Part shown: positions 1 through 11,559 of the stretch, in pieces
Numbering within the stretch: position 1 is the first letter of the stretch
How the letters are laid out: each line of letters opens with the position of its first letter
Source: Annona cherimola
Taxonomy: Eukaryota > Streptophyta > Magnoliopsida > Magnoliales > Annonaceae
Length of the DNA stretch: 64,000 nt
NCBI GenBank assembly: GCA_030490835.1
Contig: CM059971.1
Span: 120,188,564-120,252,563, forward strand
Direction of reading: 5' to 3'
Made by a program: the position numbers and the translations under genes
Notes under the pieces: generated by a model
Seen by the model: only the letters and a program-made list of their open reading frames with translations
What the model was told of the DNA's origin: nothing
Database searches by the model: none

Positions 1-227
1 TTTTAGATTTTTTCGAATTTTTAAAAATTTATGGCGTAAATGCCACTTAATTTTAAAGATCCGAAAAAATATTTTAAAATCTCCAAAAATGATAAAATTG
101 ATACATATATTAAATACATTTATATTAACAATTTTATTAAAAAATTATTAAAAATTTTATTTAAAAAAAAGGTGAAATACACCCAGGTGCATTGAGCCTC
201 AATGCACCCGGGTGCATTTTGGGCTCC
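1..227. mobile_element. Right part of a MULE-type foldback MITE, cut by the window edge
   Basis: The segment ends with two CCCGGG-type palindromes around 180-217 and the terminal bases GGGCTCC, exactly like the right ends of the complete elements at 14926-15336 and 30519-30928. Inside is the same AT-rich arm sequence. The left end lies outside the window, so the target duplication cannot be checked. Its right end abuts the broken isopropylmalate isomerase copy that starts at about 228. Confidence 0.75.
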
Positions 228-1110
228 AATAAAGTCTTGTTCACCTATCTCGGACAAATTTGGATAAAATGTATGAAAGAGGATCTTTTCTTTGGAACAT
301 ACCCTGAAATTATTGAGATCTTTGATACCATAGAAGTATTTAATGTTTTGCTCCATGCAAAAATCCCTCAAGACATCCACATTACGATTTGCTCTCTCAT
401 TAGCTGTAAAGATGTGCTGATCAGGGATAATGACAATCTTTTCGCGGTCCCAAACCTGTCATGTAGATACCAGCTAACCCAGAATTCAAGCACACAACCT
501 TACCTTGGCATCCTCACCAAACTCTCGCTTGAATATTCCAATTGTTCCAGGGCCGCAGACATCGTGGGTCATCAACACATCAACGTTCACCCACACATTC
601 TCTCCAGGCTCCAATCGCTCCCGCTCCGATGCCCTCGCCAGGATCTTCTCCGTCATTGTCATCGCATGCTTCACCTGAAAAATAATAAAAAAGAAGAAAG
701 AAAATTGTAATCGCATTAAACAGAAAGAAAACGAGATGGATGGAAAAGACAACCAAGAAATTTCAGGTAGAAAACTGACAGAGCCAGTGGCTGAAGGCGA
801 CCGCTGCTGGGGCTGCGGCGGAGACATTACAGCGGAGACAGCTGGGGCAACTTTTGGATCCCTTCCCCTGCATTTCATCATGTTGTATGGAGATTCGGAA
901 CAATGAGAAGAAGTGCCATTTCTCGAAGGCGAGAATATACCGAGTTAGGTGAGTTTTGGAGGAGATTTCAAAGCGGAATGACAAGGGATGCAGAAATCGC
1001 CTTGGGGAAAAGAGAGGAGCTCGTGGTAACAGCAGTAGCAGTGGAGACCGTGGGAAAAATGTAAGGCTGACTTTCAGCGACAGAGATCTTCGAAAAGGGT
1101 TTATGATTGT
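228..1110 (-). pseudogene. Truncated copy of the 3-isopropylmalate dehydratase large-subunit gene (exons 1-3)
   Basis: Minus-strand copy of the 5' part of the intact gene at 16028-23485. Exon 1 (from 780 upward), exon 2 (about 508-676) and exon 3 (about 297-450) are all recognisable, with their introns and splice sites. Exon 2 still encodes the [15 protein letters not shown] and [16 protein letters not shown] motifs. The copy stops about 60 bases into intron 3, so most of the enzyme and all cluster-binding cysteines are absent. Relative to the intact gene it lacks 3 bases that remove the upstream ATG near 1051, and has a 1-base loss just after the downstream ATG (near 930) that shifts the frame. 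No functional protein is expected; transcription is possible. Confidence 0.88.
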
Positions 1111-1499
1111 GGGTGTTCGAAAATGATCGAAGAAATGAAAGGGATTGCAGCTCAGTCTTAAATGAAATGCGTGGATTGGAGCCAGCTGCACATGGACCTA
1201 TATAAACCTTTCTATCATATTAGATTATCTGTTCTTAGATTTCGATCGATATAAGTAGTATGTTCTTATCTTCTTGTCTGTTCTTAGATGTAAATAGTAT
1301 TTCAATTTTATTTCTTCCATATATTCATTTAGATAGATTTCAATCGATCAGAAATTGAGGGTAACTCCTCTAATTCCTAGATTTTTTATTTTTTCAATAT
1401 GAATCCAGAAACCTATCGGAAGAATCAATGGATAAAGAATAGTATGGCATACACTACTTTAATCGAAACAGGAAAAAAAAAAAAAAAAACAAATGATTT
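1111..1499. other. Unassigned spacer between inverted exon-1 copies
   Basis: This AT-rich stretch separates the minus-strand pseudogene from the plus-strand exon-1 fragment. It has no counterpart beside the intact gene. It contains the short repeat TCTGTTCTTAGAT twice (near 1228 and 1277) and ends in a poly-A run at 1472-1489. Its texture is reminiscent of organellar intergenic DNA, but I cannot place it. Confidence 0.4.
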
Positions 1500-1845
1500 T
1501 TTTTAGAATTCTAGCACCCCCACTCATAAACCTTCTTCCGAAGTTTTTCTCTAAAAGTCAACCTTACATTATTCCCATGGCGGTCTCCACTGTTGTTGCA
1601 ATTGCTTTCGCGAACTCCTGTTCTTCCCCAAGGAAATTTCTACAACGCTTTATCATTTTTGCTTTAAAATCTCCTCCGAAACTTCCCTGACTCCGCATGT
1701 TATCTTATTGGTTTGACTTTTCGCAGAGAGAAATGACACTTTCTTCTCATTGTTTTCAAATCTCCATGGTATCATTGTTTCGAATCTCGATGCATCATGC
1801 CTAAATGCAGGGGAAGGGGTCTAAAAGTTGCCTAGGAATGGGATT
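1500..1845 (+). pseudogene. Inverted relic of isopropylmalate isomerase exon 1
   Basis: On the plus strand, MAVSTVVAIAF starts at 1577 in the same CCCATGGCGGTCTCC context as the upstream ATG of the intact gene (23485). The following text matches that first exon down to ATGCAGGGGAAGGGGTC near 1806. The frame is open for only 38 codons and then stops, and further indels follow. With the minus-strand copy at 780-1110 it forms an inverted pair of exon-1 sequences, about 0.4 kb apart. Confidence 0.8.
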
Positions 1846-2540
1846 TTTTTCATTTTGATCAATCTAAATTTGTGAATTCTCTTTTTGACAGTAAAGTTTT
1901 CATATTTGCCTTTTACCCTATGTTTGATTTTGTTGCTTTTGATCTTTCTTGTTTGAACTTATTACTTTTTTCGCCCTTGGGATATTTGCATTGCTTTTTA
2001 GTCGCATTTAAGTTGAGATTATGACTTTTAGGTCTCTACTATTAGCCTAGCATTAACAACTAAGAATCCATAGAAATCATGCCAAGTAGTGGAATAGATT
2101 TTATAACAACAACAAAATAACCTCAAAACACATGATAAATACTTTTTAGTCGTTACTATTAGCCTAGCATTGAGAACTAAAAACCCATGAAAATCATGGC
2201 TAGTAGTGGAATAGATTTTATAGCAACAAACCTCAAAACACATGAGTTATGTTGCATAAAAAACACATGATAACATAGGTATAGTTTATTTCAAACTTTT
2301 CACTCAAACGTGATTTCTTCCCCTTTCAAAACTCTTGAAAGAACAGTTGGAAGCTAACCTAAATATATATTGAAATAATATAAATATCCAGCCCAAAAAA
2401 TTAATATCAATTTTATTATTAATATTGTAGAGGGGGACAACAAAGCAAAATAGATAGAAATTAAAGAAAAGTCAAAACTTAATGCAAAATAATTATAATA
2501 TACTGCTTAAACTTTCGAACATGTTTATGAATTTGTAGAC
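1846..2540. repeat. Duplicated 5' flank of the isomerase gene
   Basis: This matches 23770-25110 in the same orientation, with interruptions. Shared text includes the stretch around TTGAGATTATGACTTTTAG and the stretch around AATTAAAGAAAAGTCAAAA. The matching region to the right is longer because it holds later insertions (about 23872-24543 and about 24811-24935) that are absent here. Together with 228-1110 this defines an old segmental duplication. Confidence 0.8.
2022..2245 (+). repeat. Two-copy tandem repeat, period about 117 bp
   Basis: The phrase ATTAGCCTAGCATT recurs at 2041 and 2158 and the text around both copies matches. The paralogous flank has one unit (near 24630-24745), so this is a local duplication made after the segmental copy. 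Confidence 0.7.
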
Positions 2541-4490
2541 ATCCCACTTAAATATAAAGGCTAAAATTTTTTTCAAATAAATTTTCTACCCATATGCCTA
2601 GATAGTTATATATAAGTTCTTACATTCAAGGGCCCACATAGAAAATGATGGGGCCATTTTTCTACTAACAATGCACTTGAAAGCTCAAAATTTTGTAGGG
2701 ATCATTTCAATGCCCATAAGCCCATTTTGGAAGCAACGGTTATAAACCTACGACAATAGTCAAGAGCAATTTATACTCATAATGAAGCGAAAAATATTTT
2801 TCTCAAGTTAAATGAGTCAAGAGCAACATAATGAATAGTTTGGATCACGCTAAAAATTAACATTTCTTAGGTTTTTGAATAGTCAAGATACATTTGACCA
2901 AGAAAACGTGGAGATTTGCGCCATTTCAAATGAGGAAATAAAATTACAAGATTCGAGCTACAAATGGAAGATCCAAACCATTAAATCAAGCGTCTTAAAT
3001 AATGGTGGGCTACATAAAAAAAATCAAGGCCAAGACAATGAGAAATCAAGATAAAAAATGAAGATGCAAATCAATTGTGGAGAAAGAGCACAGATGAGAA
3101 CAGTTATAGCTGGCCCCACAGCTGGCCCACCAGCTGCACCATAGTTGGGTAGAGAATTTTCTTAAAACCCCCTCCTCTTTATTTTATTTTACAAATAACA
3201 CGCTGCTGGATTTTATAAGATTTCTAAAATTATCTTTTTGCAATTTTTCTAACTTCCAGCCCATAAATAACCCCCCTCCTCCACCCGTTTGAGCAAGCCA
3301 TTTCACCCCCAAGAAATCCTAGCTGCCGCAAGCCATTTCACCCCCAAAATAATCCCAGCAGCCAGAAGCCATTCACCCCCAAAAAATCCCGGCAGCCGGA
3401 AGCCATTTTTCACCCCAAAAAATCCCTGCATCAGCATCATTTTCTATCATCCCACGGTATCTCTGTTTCTCTTCTGGCTCTCCAGTGCTCTGTGCGTTCA
3501 TCTGCATTGTTCATCCACCTTCATACAATTTTTTTCCATCGCCCCACTTCCATCACGCCCGACATTGCATCTAGCATAAACATTGTCCCCAAAAAAAAAA
3601 AAAAAAAAAAAATCTTACAGCACGTCATATACCCTCTAGCATTAATTCTTTAAAAAAAAAAATCATCTAGCAGGTTATGCATTTAACCCTGTTTTCTTTT
3701 TTTAAAAAAAAAAATCATTTATGTTACATTCAATACATGAAGGCATCATGTCCGGAGCCATTTAGTTTTAAGGAAAAAAAAAAAAATTCATTTGCATTAC
3801 ATCAAATTCGATTATCACATCTAGCATTGTTTTCCTTTTGTTTTGGAAAAAAAAAAAAAAACAACAACAACAACAACAACGGTGTTGAAATCAGACATTT
3901 GGCTTTGGCCGGTTGACAAAAACAATTTTTTTAAGAAAACTATTCATACGACGGGCATCTGCTATTCCATTTTTAAAAATAAAAAAAATACTCAGACCAT
4001 GCACCGATTATTATACTTTGCTTTGTTTCGCAGTTGATTTCTAAAAAGAAAATCGAATCATGATATCTGCATCTTCATATATATTTTTTAGTTTGCCTTC
4101 CATCTATATTGCGGCCAGCATAATTTTTTTGCATTTCATCTAACACGTGATCATTTGCATTTTTCTTTTATAAAAATGAAAATAGAAATCACTGCATCTG
4201 CTTCAAGTCGTTAGTTTCTAAAAAAAATTCACGATATTTACATAATAGATCAGTTGCTTTTCCATTAAAAAAATACTTATTTAAATCATGCATTAGCTGA
4301 TATATTTTGCTTTGTAAAAAATACTTATTGAAATCTCCTCCGTTGTTTTCGTTGTTGATTAAAAAAAAAAAGAAAATCTTTCAAATTAGGTTATCTACAT
4401 AACAGTTATTTGTTATCTACATAAACTGTAACATTCACAGTACTCATAGTGAAAGGACATTTTATAAATACTCCCAAGTTTAGGAGGGAC
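2541..4490. other. AT-rich intergenic DNA without a recognised gene
   Basis: There are many A and T homopolymers. At 3296-3426 a degenerate tandem repeat of about 36 bp (core AGCCATTTCACCCCCAA) occurs three to four times and makes a spurious proline-rich reading frame. No coding signature or intact mobile element was recognised. Confidence 0.6.
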
Positions 4491-6372
4491 CAATGTTATT
4501 AAAACCGGACCGGACCGGCCGGTCGGACCGGTTCGACCGGGAACCGGTCACATGTCCGGTTCGGTTCAACACGGTTCGGTTCAATAACCCAAAACCGCTC
4601 GAACCGGTGAACCGGCGGTCGAACCGTACGTACCGGTTCGACCTGGTTCGACCGGTTGGCAATAAACTAATAATAAAAATCGAAAAATCGGAACGCCCGA
4701 CGCCCTCTTCTTCTTCCCCCTTTGGAAACCCTAGCCGCTGCCTCGCGCCCGCCGGCCCCAGCCCCGTTCTCATCGGTCGCCCTCATTTCCGTCATCTTCT
4801 TCTTCGCCATCTGCGTCCACAGCGCTGGCGTCAGCAGGCTCCCGCGTCCCGCCACTCCCGCTGCACATTCTTCCTGGCCCGCAGTGCACGAGTGCACGCA
4901 CTGCCGCCTGTGCCTTCGTCGTCTTCCTCACCGTCCGCCTACCCGCGCCATTGGACACCCTCATATCATCTGCAGCTGCTGCTGCTGCTGCTGCAACAGG
5001 TGGCGGAAGGATGATGCCTGGGGGTATTCTTGCCCTTGCTGCTGCTGGTGGTTGTTTTCCATCGTTCAATTAATTAATCAATCGATTTCTTAAGGTTTCA
5101 TCTTCATATAAAAATGCAAATGACAATGAATGCGAGGAGGAGGATTCTTCTTCTGTTTTCTTTTTACAGGAATGCAGCTGGGTCTGATATATATGGGTAC
5201 ATTGCATTCCTTTTCGATCTGTTTTCTTCTTTCAGACTCCAAAGGGAGGGGTTCGATTTGTAAGTGAAGAAGAAGAAGAAGAAGAAGAAGAAGAAGACGG
5301 GTGTTCGATTATTTATGATGGCAAGAATTTTTTGGTTCTTGGTTTGTGGGAGAAAACAAGAATGAACGGTTTTGGGTTAGGAAAATGGGAATTGAGAAAG
5401 GCGTTTGAAGTATGCCTGTGCATGAGAGATGGAGAGAAGGGATAAGATCCGGATACAGACTGCAGAGAAGAAAGCTGCAGCAGATATCTTGGTGGAGATA
5501 TAACGACCTTATCCTATTCTCCTGGTAGATATTTTGCCATGACATGGACAGAATAGAAATAATATGCAAGATGGAAGCACAGTAAAACCCAACCAGAAGA
5601 ACAACACTCCCAGCCAACGACCGTGGGTTAATATGGGTTTTACTCACTAAACCAAATGGACTAAAAACCATAACTATAATGGCGGCTGAATCGGTGAATC
5701 CCTTAATCCATAGATAATCAACATAAATACCGGTCGTGATTTTACGTTTTCGGTGTTTTATTATTATTTTTAACCAACACTAAAAATTCATAAAGTATGC
5801 CAAATATGTATTAAAATCAAATAAAAGTAATGGCACCATGACCGGACATCGGCATGCCTGATATATTAGGCATATATAATATATATATATATGCCTAATT
5901 CTTCACATAATTAATGTAACAAATAAAAATTATAATATAATTAATAAAATATTATAATTATATATTAGGTGAATTTCTTAGTGCCTAGGATGATTTATAT
6001 GTAATCTAAAAATTTGTTTTTAATATTTTATTTATTTCATAAAATTTGAGTTCCCCTTAAATGTTGTTAGATGTTGTTTAAATACTGTTAGATAAGGTAG
6101 ATTTCATTAAATCCTATTATCCAAATTTTAAATTCTATAATTAAGGTATAAATAATCTTATAAATGGCTCAAAATCATATTATAAGTGTTAAATTAGGAT
6201 TAACTTATTAATATATTTACTTAAAATTTAAAAATAATTTAATATTTATGACATCATAAATATGTCATGCTGACGTCACCGGTTTGAACCGGTTCGCTTA
6301 ACCGGTCGAACCGGTTCGAACCAGACCAGTTGCTTTACCGGTTCAATCACCGGTTCGGTTCTGTCAACATTG
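4491..6372. mobile_element. Non-autonomous hAT-type transposon, 1.88 kb, carrying GC-rich captured DNA
   Basis: The ends are CAATGTTATTAAAACCGG on the left and the inverted form of CAATGTTGACAGAACCG on the right. The element is flanked by a perfect 8 bp duplication GGAGGGAC (4483-4490 and 6373-6380), the hAT hallmark. Both subterminal regions are packed with ACCGG/CCGGT motifs. About 4680-5060 is GC-rich and looks like gene-derived sequence (CCCTAGCCGC, a CTG run, then intron-like text with a TTTTTACAG acceptor near 5160-5169), but I cannot name the donor gene. No transposase reading frame is present. A (GAA)n run lies at 5264-5297. Confidence 0.88.
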
Positions 6373-9162
6373 GGAGGGACAACTATAAACATTCTCGTTA
6401 TTAGGGAAACAAATGATTATACACTTGTACTTTGCAAGATTTCAACCCAAATCGTTTGACAATAATGCCCCCTTGTTTGTTGAATATTTGCAATAACTAA
6501 AAAGTACGATGGAATATGGATATATGGAATTCGACTTCCGTGTTGGCTTCAACCCATTTTTAGCTCGCGTTCGAGATTTCACAATAATATGGTCCTAAAA
6601 TCACTTTCATTTTGATATTATTATTGACCCCACAGAAAAATTAATTTATCGCATCTATTCCAGTTGGTTACCGCAACAACAAGGGTGCGTTTCGTAGGGT
6701 TTATAGTAGCGATGTGATATAGCAAAAGTAAAATGATAATAAATAGGATAATTATATGATAAAATGATTTAACAAGTATAGAAGTTAAAACACGTAAAAT
6801 CATTAGAATACACTTGTTGCACGTTTCTAATGAGATTAGTTAAAATACAGGAAGAAAAAGTGTTTTTTTTTTTTCATTTGTTGCACCTTTCTAATGCGAG
6901 GTGATACTTATTTTACTGCCTAATTATACGGATTTTCTATTATTATTTTTACATTGTAATTTTTTTTTTTACCTTTGTATACAATTGTCTTAATTTTACA
7001 TTTTTATAATTATTTTTTGTCATTATCTTTGCCACATCACATCAATGTTACATTTTTTTTCAAAATTTTCCCTCCATATTTCTTTCCTCAATATCAAAAG
7101 GCATTAATTTTATTATCCGGCAGAGATAGGCGGGAGTAATCCACGATTGCAAACTATCTAAATTGTGGGCCTACGAATTGCATACTTTGATCAACACGTA
7201 CAAAATAATCAAATACAATATTTCGTTGGCATTCGTTTTTATTGAATAAAAACGTAACAGAAAAATCCCTTGGAAACGTTTTTCTTTTATCGCTGTAGTT
7301 GATTTATATTACATTTATATGCATAATATAAATTATTAAATATATCATTGACCAAATAACAAATTTTTAAATAGAAAGGATCCCTTTGAATTTTTTTATG
7401 GTGGTAGTTGATTTATATTACATTTATTAAATTATTAAAAAATATACCAAAGTCTTAATATAATTTGAGGTTAGTTTGCGGAAAGTTAAAATTTCATATT
7501 CAAATAATATATAATTTTATAGTTGAAGAATTCCTAAAGATTCATTAAAATATTAATTTTGTTGCAATAAAATCTTAATTATGAATGGGCATATTCATTA
7601 TTTTCTAGAGGGCCAATAGCCTCTTTAATGGATATGTAATAACATAAATGTAAGTATAATTTTACACAAAATATATAAAAATATTTAGAATTTTTAAAAA
7701 TTCATTGGTATAAACAAAATTAAATGTAAAATTAATAGGTACATGTCAAATTTAACTTATCTTCTATTGCGGCAACTTTTTGTTTTCCCACGCTTTTCCC
7801 ACTCATGTTCTTTCCGTCACCAGCATTCAAAGAATCCCTTCGTACCAAAGGCACTAGTGTACAAAGCGTGCCAATGACGCAGTGGAAGTAGCGCCATCGA
7901 ATCGTAACCATCCAAACGCTGAGCCTAGAACCGCTGGATCGAGAAGACTTCGAGGATAGTGGTGCGAGAGCGAGATCACTCCTGGAAGCGCATTGAATGA
8001 TGCCAAAATTACTTCTGGCCGTGGAATAGCAGGAGAAATGAGTCTCGACAGTACCGACAGTCTCTACTCTACTGCTTTTGTTCTCTCTCCCTCGACCGCG
8101 AATTTTTCCCCACTGTTTTCATACGATAATGTGAAGTGTCTATTTTTATACGACCTGCGATAAACATTTTAGATGATGATGATGATGATGATAGTTTGCT
8201 GCTAGTATAAATATTTTTCCAATCCTCGTCCCATGAGCATCTCCCTCGCACGTGGAATGCACGCAACCCCTGTGTCGTGCTGCCGAAGATCAGGTTTTTC
8301 ACTCACGTAAAAACGTGTCATTAGTTGAACTTGTTGCCCCAACTTCATTAAAATTGCGGTAAGATGCATAGTTTACCAATCTAAATAGTTTCCCTATACA
8401 TCACGTTAATTCGCTGTACTAAAAATTAATATTTATTATAAATCAAGAACTTTTTACACTATATTTTATATAATAAATAGGCTAAATCGGTAAAACATTT
8501 TTACGATGTTAAAATATAAAAATTTATCAATAATCAAAGTTTATATAAATAAAATGGGTAATTTTAGATTTTGTAAGAGTTTGAAAATGGATATGAATAA
8601 CTTTATATGAATATATTTATAAAATACACAAGACGTAATTTCTTGTACTTATTAGTACCAAAATTATTTTATAAACTTATGTATTGTGTATCAGATTAAT
8701 AATGATAGTCAGATATTTAACCATGAAATCAATATATAAATTGAAGCTATAGCTATTTTGAGCACACTGAACATATTAAAATTAAATTTTTGAATTTTTG
8801 AAATAAATTTAACTTTTACAATCATATATTTATAAATATTTGAGTAATTTTAATATAAGATAATAATTTTATAATATATAAATCATAAAAGATAATTGCA
8901 TAGATTAATATTGTAAGGATATTAATAGATATGTGAAATATTAGAAAGTTTCGTACGGAAAAGATATAGTTAGAAACCTTGATATATACTAAAATATTGA
9001 ATATATTCACATTCATTTTTAAATCGATGCTGAGTGTTGACCACATTTGGATCAGAAATAACTAACGATGATGGTATAATAAGTAGGTACGTATAGTTCA
9101 ATAGTTTGATAATATTTTTACATACAGTTCAACATACCTATTCATTATGTGAAATATAAAAT
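6373..9162. other. Intergenic DNA, no recognised gene
   Basis: 6520-6690 is similar to 26470-26655 (shared GAATTCGACT..CGTG, GAGATTTCACAATAA, CCACAGAAAAA.TTAAT and the following sequence), so the segmental duplication probably extended this far. 7760-8310 is an island of ordinary base composition in AT-rich DNA with a (GAT)n run at about 8174-8200; it has no recognisable product. The rest is AT-rich. Confidence 0.55.
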
Positions 9163-10417
9163 GAGAGGTGATTCTTTCCGCCTGGGCGAAGTCGTTGTTC
9201 CTGCGTCCGCTGCCTTAACGCTGCATACAGGCCATTGGATTGGGCGGGATGAAACTGCGCCGTCGGATGGAAAAATTGCATTCTGGTCCTTGTGCGCTCA
9301 ACCATTTCGCAGACAAAATAATTCAAAAAAGCAAATAATGTACAGGCAAATAGCATCCGACGGCTTCTGCGGGCTATCTCCGTCTCTCCCTTTCCCGCGG
9401 CCTCCACCCATCTCCGGATCTCTCTCTCCTTTTCCCTCTCCCTCTCCGGCCACGACACTGCTGCCATGACGCTGCGATCTCTCTCCCTCTCCCTCTCCCT
9501 CTTTAGCCACGAACCCAGCGGCCTCACACCTTCCGGCCACTCACACCTTCGTCGGGCAGACCTCCGTCTCTCTGTCTCTCTCTCGGCGACAACACTGCCA
9601 TCTCTCTCTCTCTCTCTCTCTAGCAATGCACAAGCAGTTCTGTGATGATACCATTTAGAGTAGATGCACAGAATTCAGCTAATTATGCTGTAAATAGACA
9701 ACCTTACATACTCAATACATCCACTTGGTTTACTGTGCTGATCTTTGGAACTGAAAGAATTCTTAGAATGGGTTTGCAACTTGGACCCTTTTGAGATTTG
9801 CAGAAGAGTAAGAGTTGATAGTTGCGTTATTGAATATCATTGGCCTCTATGTTGTAATCAGTCGGGGAGGAACATTATGCTTGGTCAGAAGTTGAAACAC
9901 AGTGAGGAATCAAAGCTTGTTGACAATGTCACATGGGACAGACAGATGACAAGGTCAAACAACACTTCGAAATATGACAAAGTCGTTTATTCTCATTGTT
10001 CTCATTGTTATCACCAAATCCCAAAATCTAATGTAAATCAAGCAAGACAAAAAAGATAGCTCAAAATCAAGAGCCCCCTTCAAACACACACAAGGCAAGG
10101 GAAATAAATTTTGCTCAAAAAACCTTTTCAGTATTATTCTCATCCCTGTTACAAGGCCAGAAGTCTAAGGTGAATAATTAAGATGAAAAGTTTGCGTACA
10201 AACCAAGCACAACCAATCGGGAACAACTTTAAATTCTTTATTCCCTACCATCTGACAGTCGTTATTCGATGCCTGTTAGTTCACTATTAGCTTGTTTGTT
10301 CACACGTTTTGGAAATAGAAAGAACAGAAGCAATCCACTTTTATTGGGCGTTTGGCCTGCCTTTTCACTTTCAAGGAAATTCTGATAGATAAACAGTCCA
10401 AAATAAGCTAAACATAC

Positions 10418-10552
10418 CGAGCATGGGTATCTAAATAATGTTCTTCTGCATGCTTTTTTGGAACCATATCTCCACAAATAGTACATCGTTCCAGATTGCG
10501 GGAGCAGTGAGCATAATGTAAATCGATGTTTGGAGCAGGGACATCTCTCTCA
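10418..10552 (-). pseudogene. Captured exon of a TRAF-type zinc-finger protein
   Basis: On the minus strand the exon encodes DLHYAHCSRNLERCTICGDM followed by VPKKHAEEHYLDTHA, the Cys/His pattern of plant TRAF-type (XAF1/FLN29-like) zinc-finger proteins. It has an acceptor (TTTCAG before 10552) and a donor (GTATGT after 10418), so it was copied with its splice sites from genomic DNA. One 45-codon exon alone cannot be functional unless spliced into another transcript. The family is recognised from the motif; the donor locus is not in the window. Confidence 0.75.
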
Positions 10553-10585
10553 CTGAAATCAAAACAGAGAAGTAAATGAAGTCTT

Positions 10586-10835
10586 TCCATAAAGAACGGA
10601 TGTCATGCCATCAGTTGCATTAGGAAGCTCTGTAAGCTTTGCATAACTCCAGTTCACACCCCCATCACTGGACTCTGACATATGGATTCGACCAATACCA
10701 TCAAATGATCATAAAAGCATCCGCAATGTCCCCTTTGCGGTCCGGGAAGGAACTGGTTGAATCACACTCAAAGTTTCGTCTTTCATATATATTGGTCCAT
10801 ACTTCTTCCATGAATGTCCAGAATCTGTTGTAACC
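10586..10835 (-). pseudogene. Captured fragment of a plant sialidase-superfamily (BNR repeat) gene
   Basis: The minus-strand translation reads [18 protein letters not shown], then [20 protein letters not shown], an in-frame TGA, then SFDGIGRIHMSESSDGG and VNWSYAKLTELPNATDG. The two Ser-x-Asp-x-Gly-x-x-Trp-type blocks (TDSGHSW, SSDGGVNW) are BNR/Asp-box-like. The TGA stands where an arginine codon (CGA) is expected, so the fragment is dead. It lies directly upstream, in the same sense, of the zinc-finger exon, giving a chimeric arrangement. Confidence 0.75.
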
Positions 10836-11275
10836 TATTTGATGCAAACGGCCGGAAGGTGTGAGGCTGCTAGGTTCGTGGCCGGAGAGGGAGAGGGGGA
10901 GGGAGAGAGACGGCAGTGTCGTGGCAGGGTCGTGGCCGGAGAGGGAGAGGGAGAGAGAGAGAGAGATCGCAGCGTCGTGGCAGCAGTGTCGTGGCCGAAG
11001 AGGGAGAGGGAGAGAGAGATCCGGAGATGGGTGGAGGCCGCGGGAAAGGGAGAGACGGAGATAGGCCGCAGAAGCCGTCGGATGCTATTTGCCTGTACAT
11101 CATTTGCTTTTTTGAATTATTTCGTCTGCGAAATGGTTGAGCGTGCAAGGACCAGAATGCAATTTTTCCATCCGACGGCGCAGTTTCATCCCGCCCAATC
11201 CAACGGCCTGTATGCAGCGTACGGGCAGCGAGCGCAGGAACCGCGAATTCGCCTTTGCGGAAAGAATCACCTCTC

Positions 11276-11559
11276 AAATATACTATTGAAATATATAATT
11301 TGTAGAATTATTTATTTTATCGAATTCGCAATTAAAACTTGAAACCACAAATTTTGTAGTCGCACTACCTTGGGACTTGAAGCTCAGCCTTATTGCCTGT
11401 CTTTAATGCACTCCGAAATGCCATATGGCAGTGTACGGGTGGAATCTGAGGGACAGGGTGCACGCAAAGTGTAAAGCGTCTCAATCTTCCTCATTTCACT
11501 GTCCTTCCTCTTATTCCTGCGGCGCGTGTAAAACCCACAGTCCAACCTTGCTCTCACAC
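11276..11559. other. Short intergenic stretch, nothing recognised
   Basis: This is a spacer between the MULE and the next repeat-bounded element. It contains ordinary-composition sequence with no long reading frame, RNA gene or repeat that I can identify. Confidence 0.4.

Larger units (their letters stand above)
9163..11275. mobile_element. Pack-MULE-like element with long terminal inverted repeats and captured gene fragments
   Basis: Long inverted repeats span about 9163-9540 and 10848-11275; both start GAGAGGTGATTCTTTCCGC at the outer end. They match over their whole length apart from differing numbers of GA/CT units. Flanking 11-mers AAATATAAAAT and AAATATACTAT agree at 9 of 11 bases and may be a decayed target duplication. 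Instead of a transposase the 1.3 kb interior holds pieces of two unrelated host genes (listed separately) plus unassigned DNA at 9541-10400. Long inverted repeats with non-transposase host fragments are the mark of Pack-MULEs. The arginine/glutamate-rich frames in the arms are simple-repeat artefacts. Confidence 0.85.

Noticed and set aside
192..710. 172-codon frame on the plus strand across the truncated isomerase copy
   Set aside because: It is antisense to recognisable isomerase exons 2 and 3.
3289..3579. Proline-rich reading frame on the plus strand
   Set aside because: It is produced by a degenerate 36 bp tandem repeat and has no gene context.
9138..9626. Arg/Glu-rich reading frames in the MULE arms (also 10839-11342)
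   Set aside because: They are translations of GA/CT simple repeats in both inverted arms, with no conserved protein.
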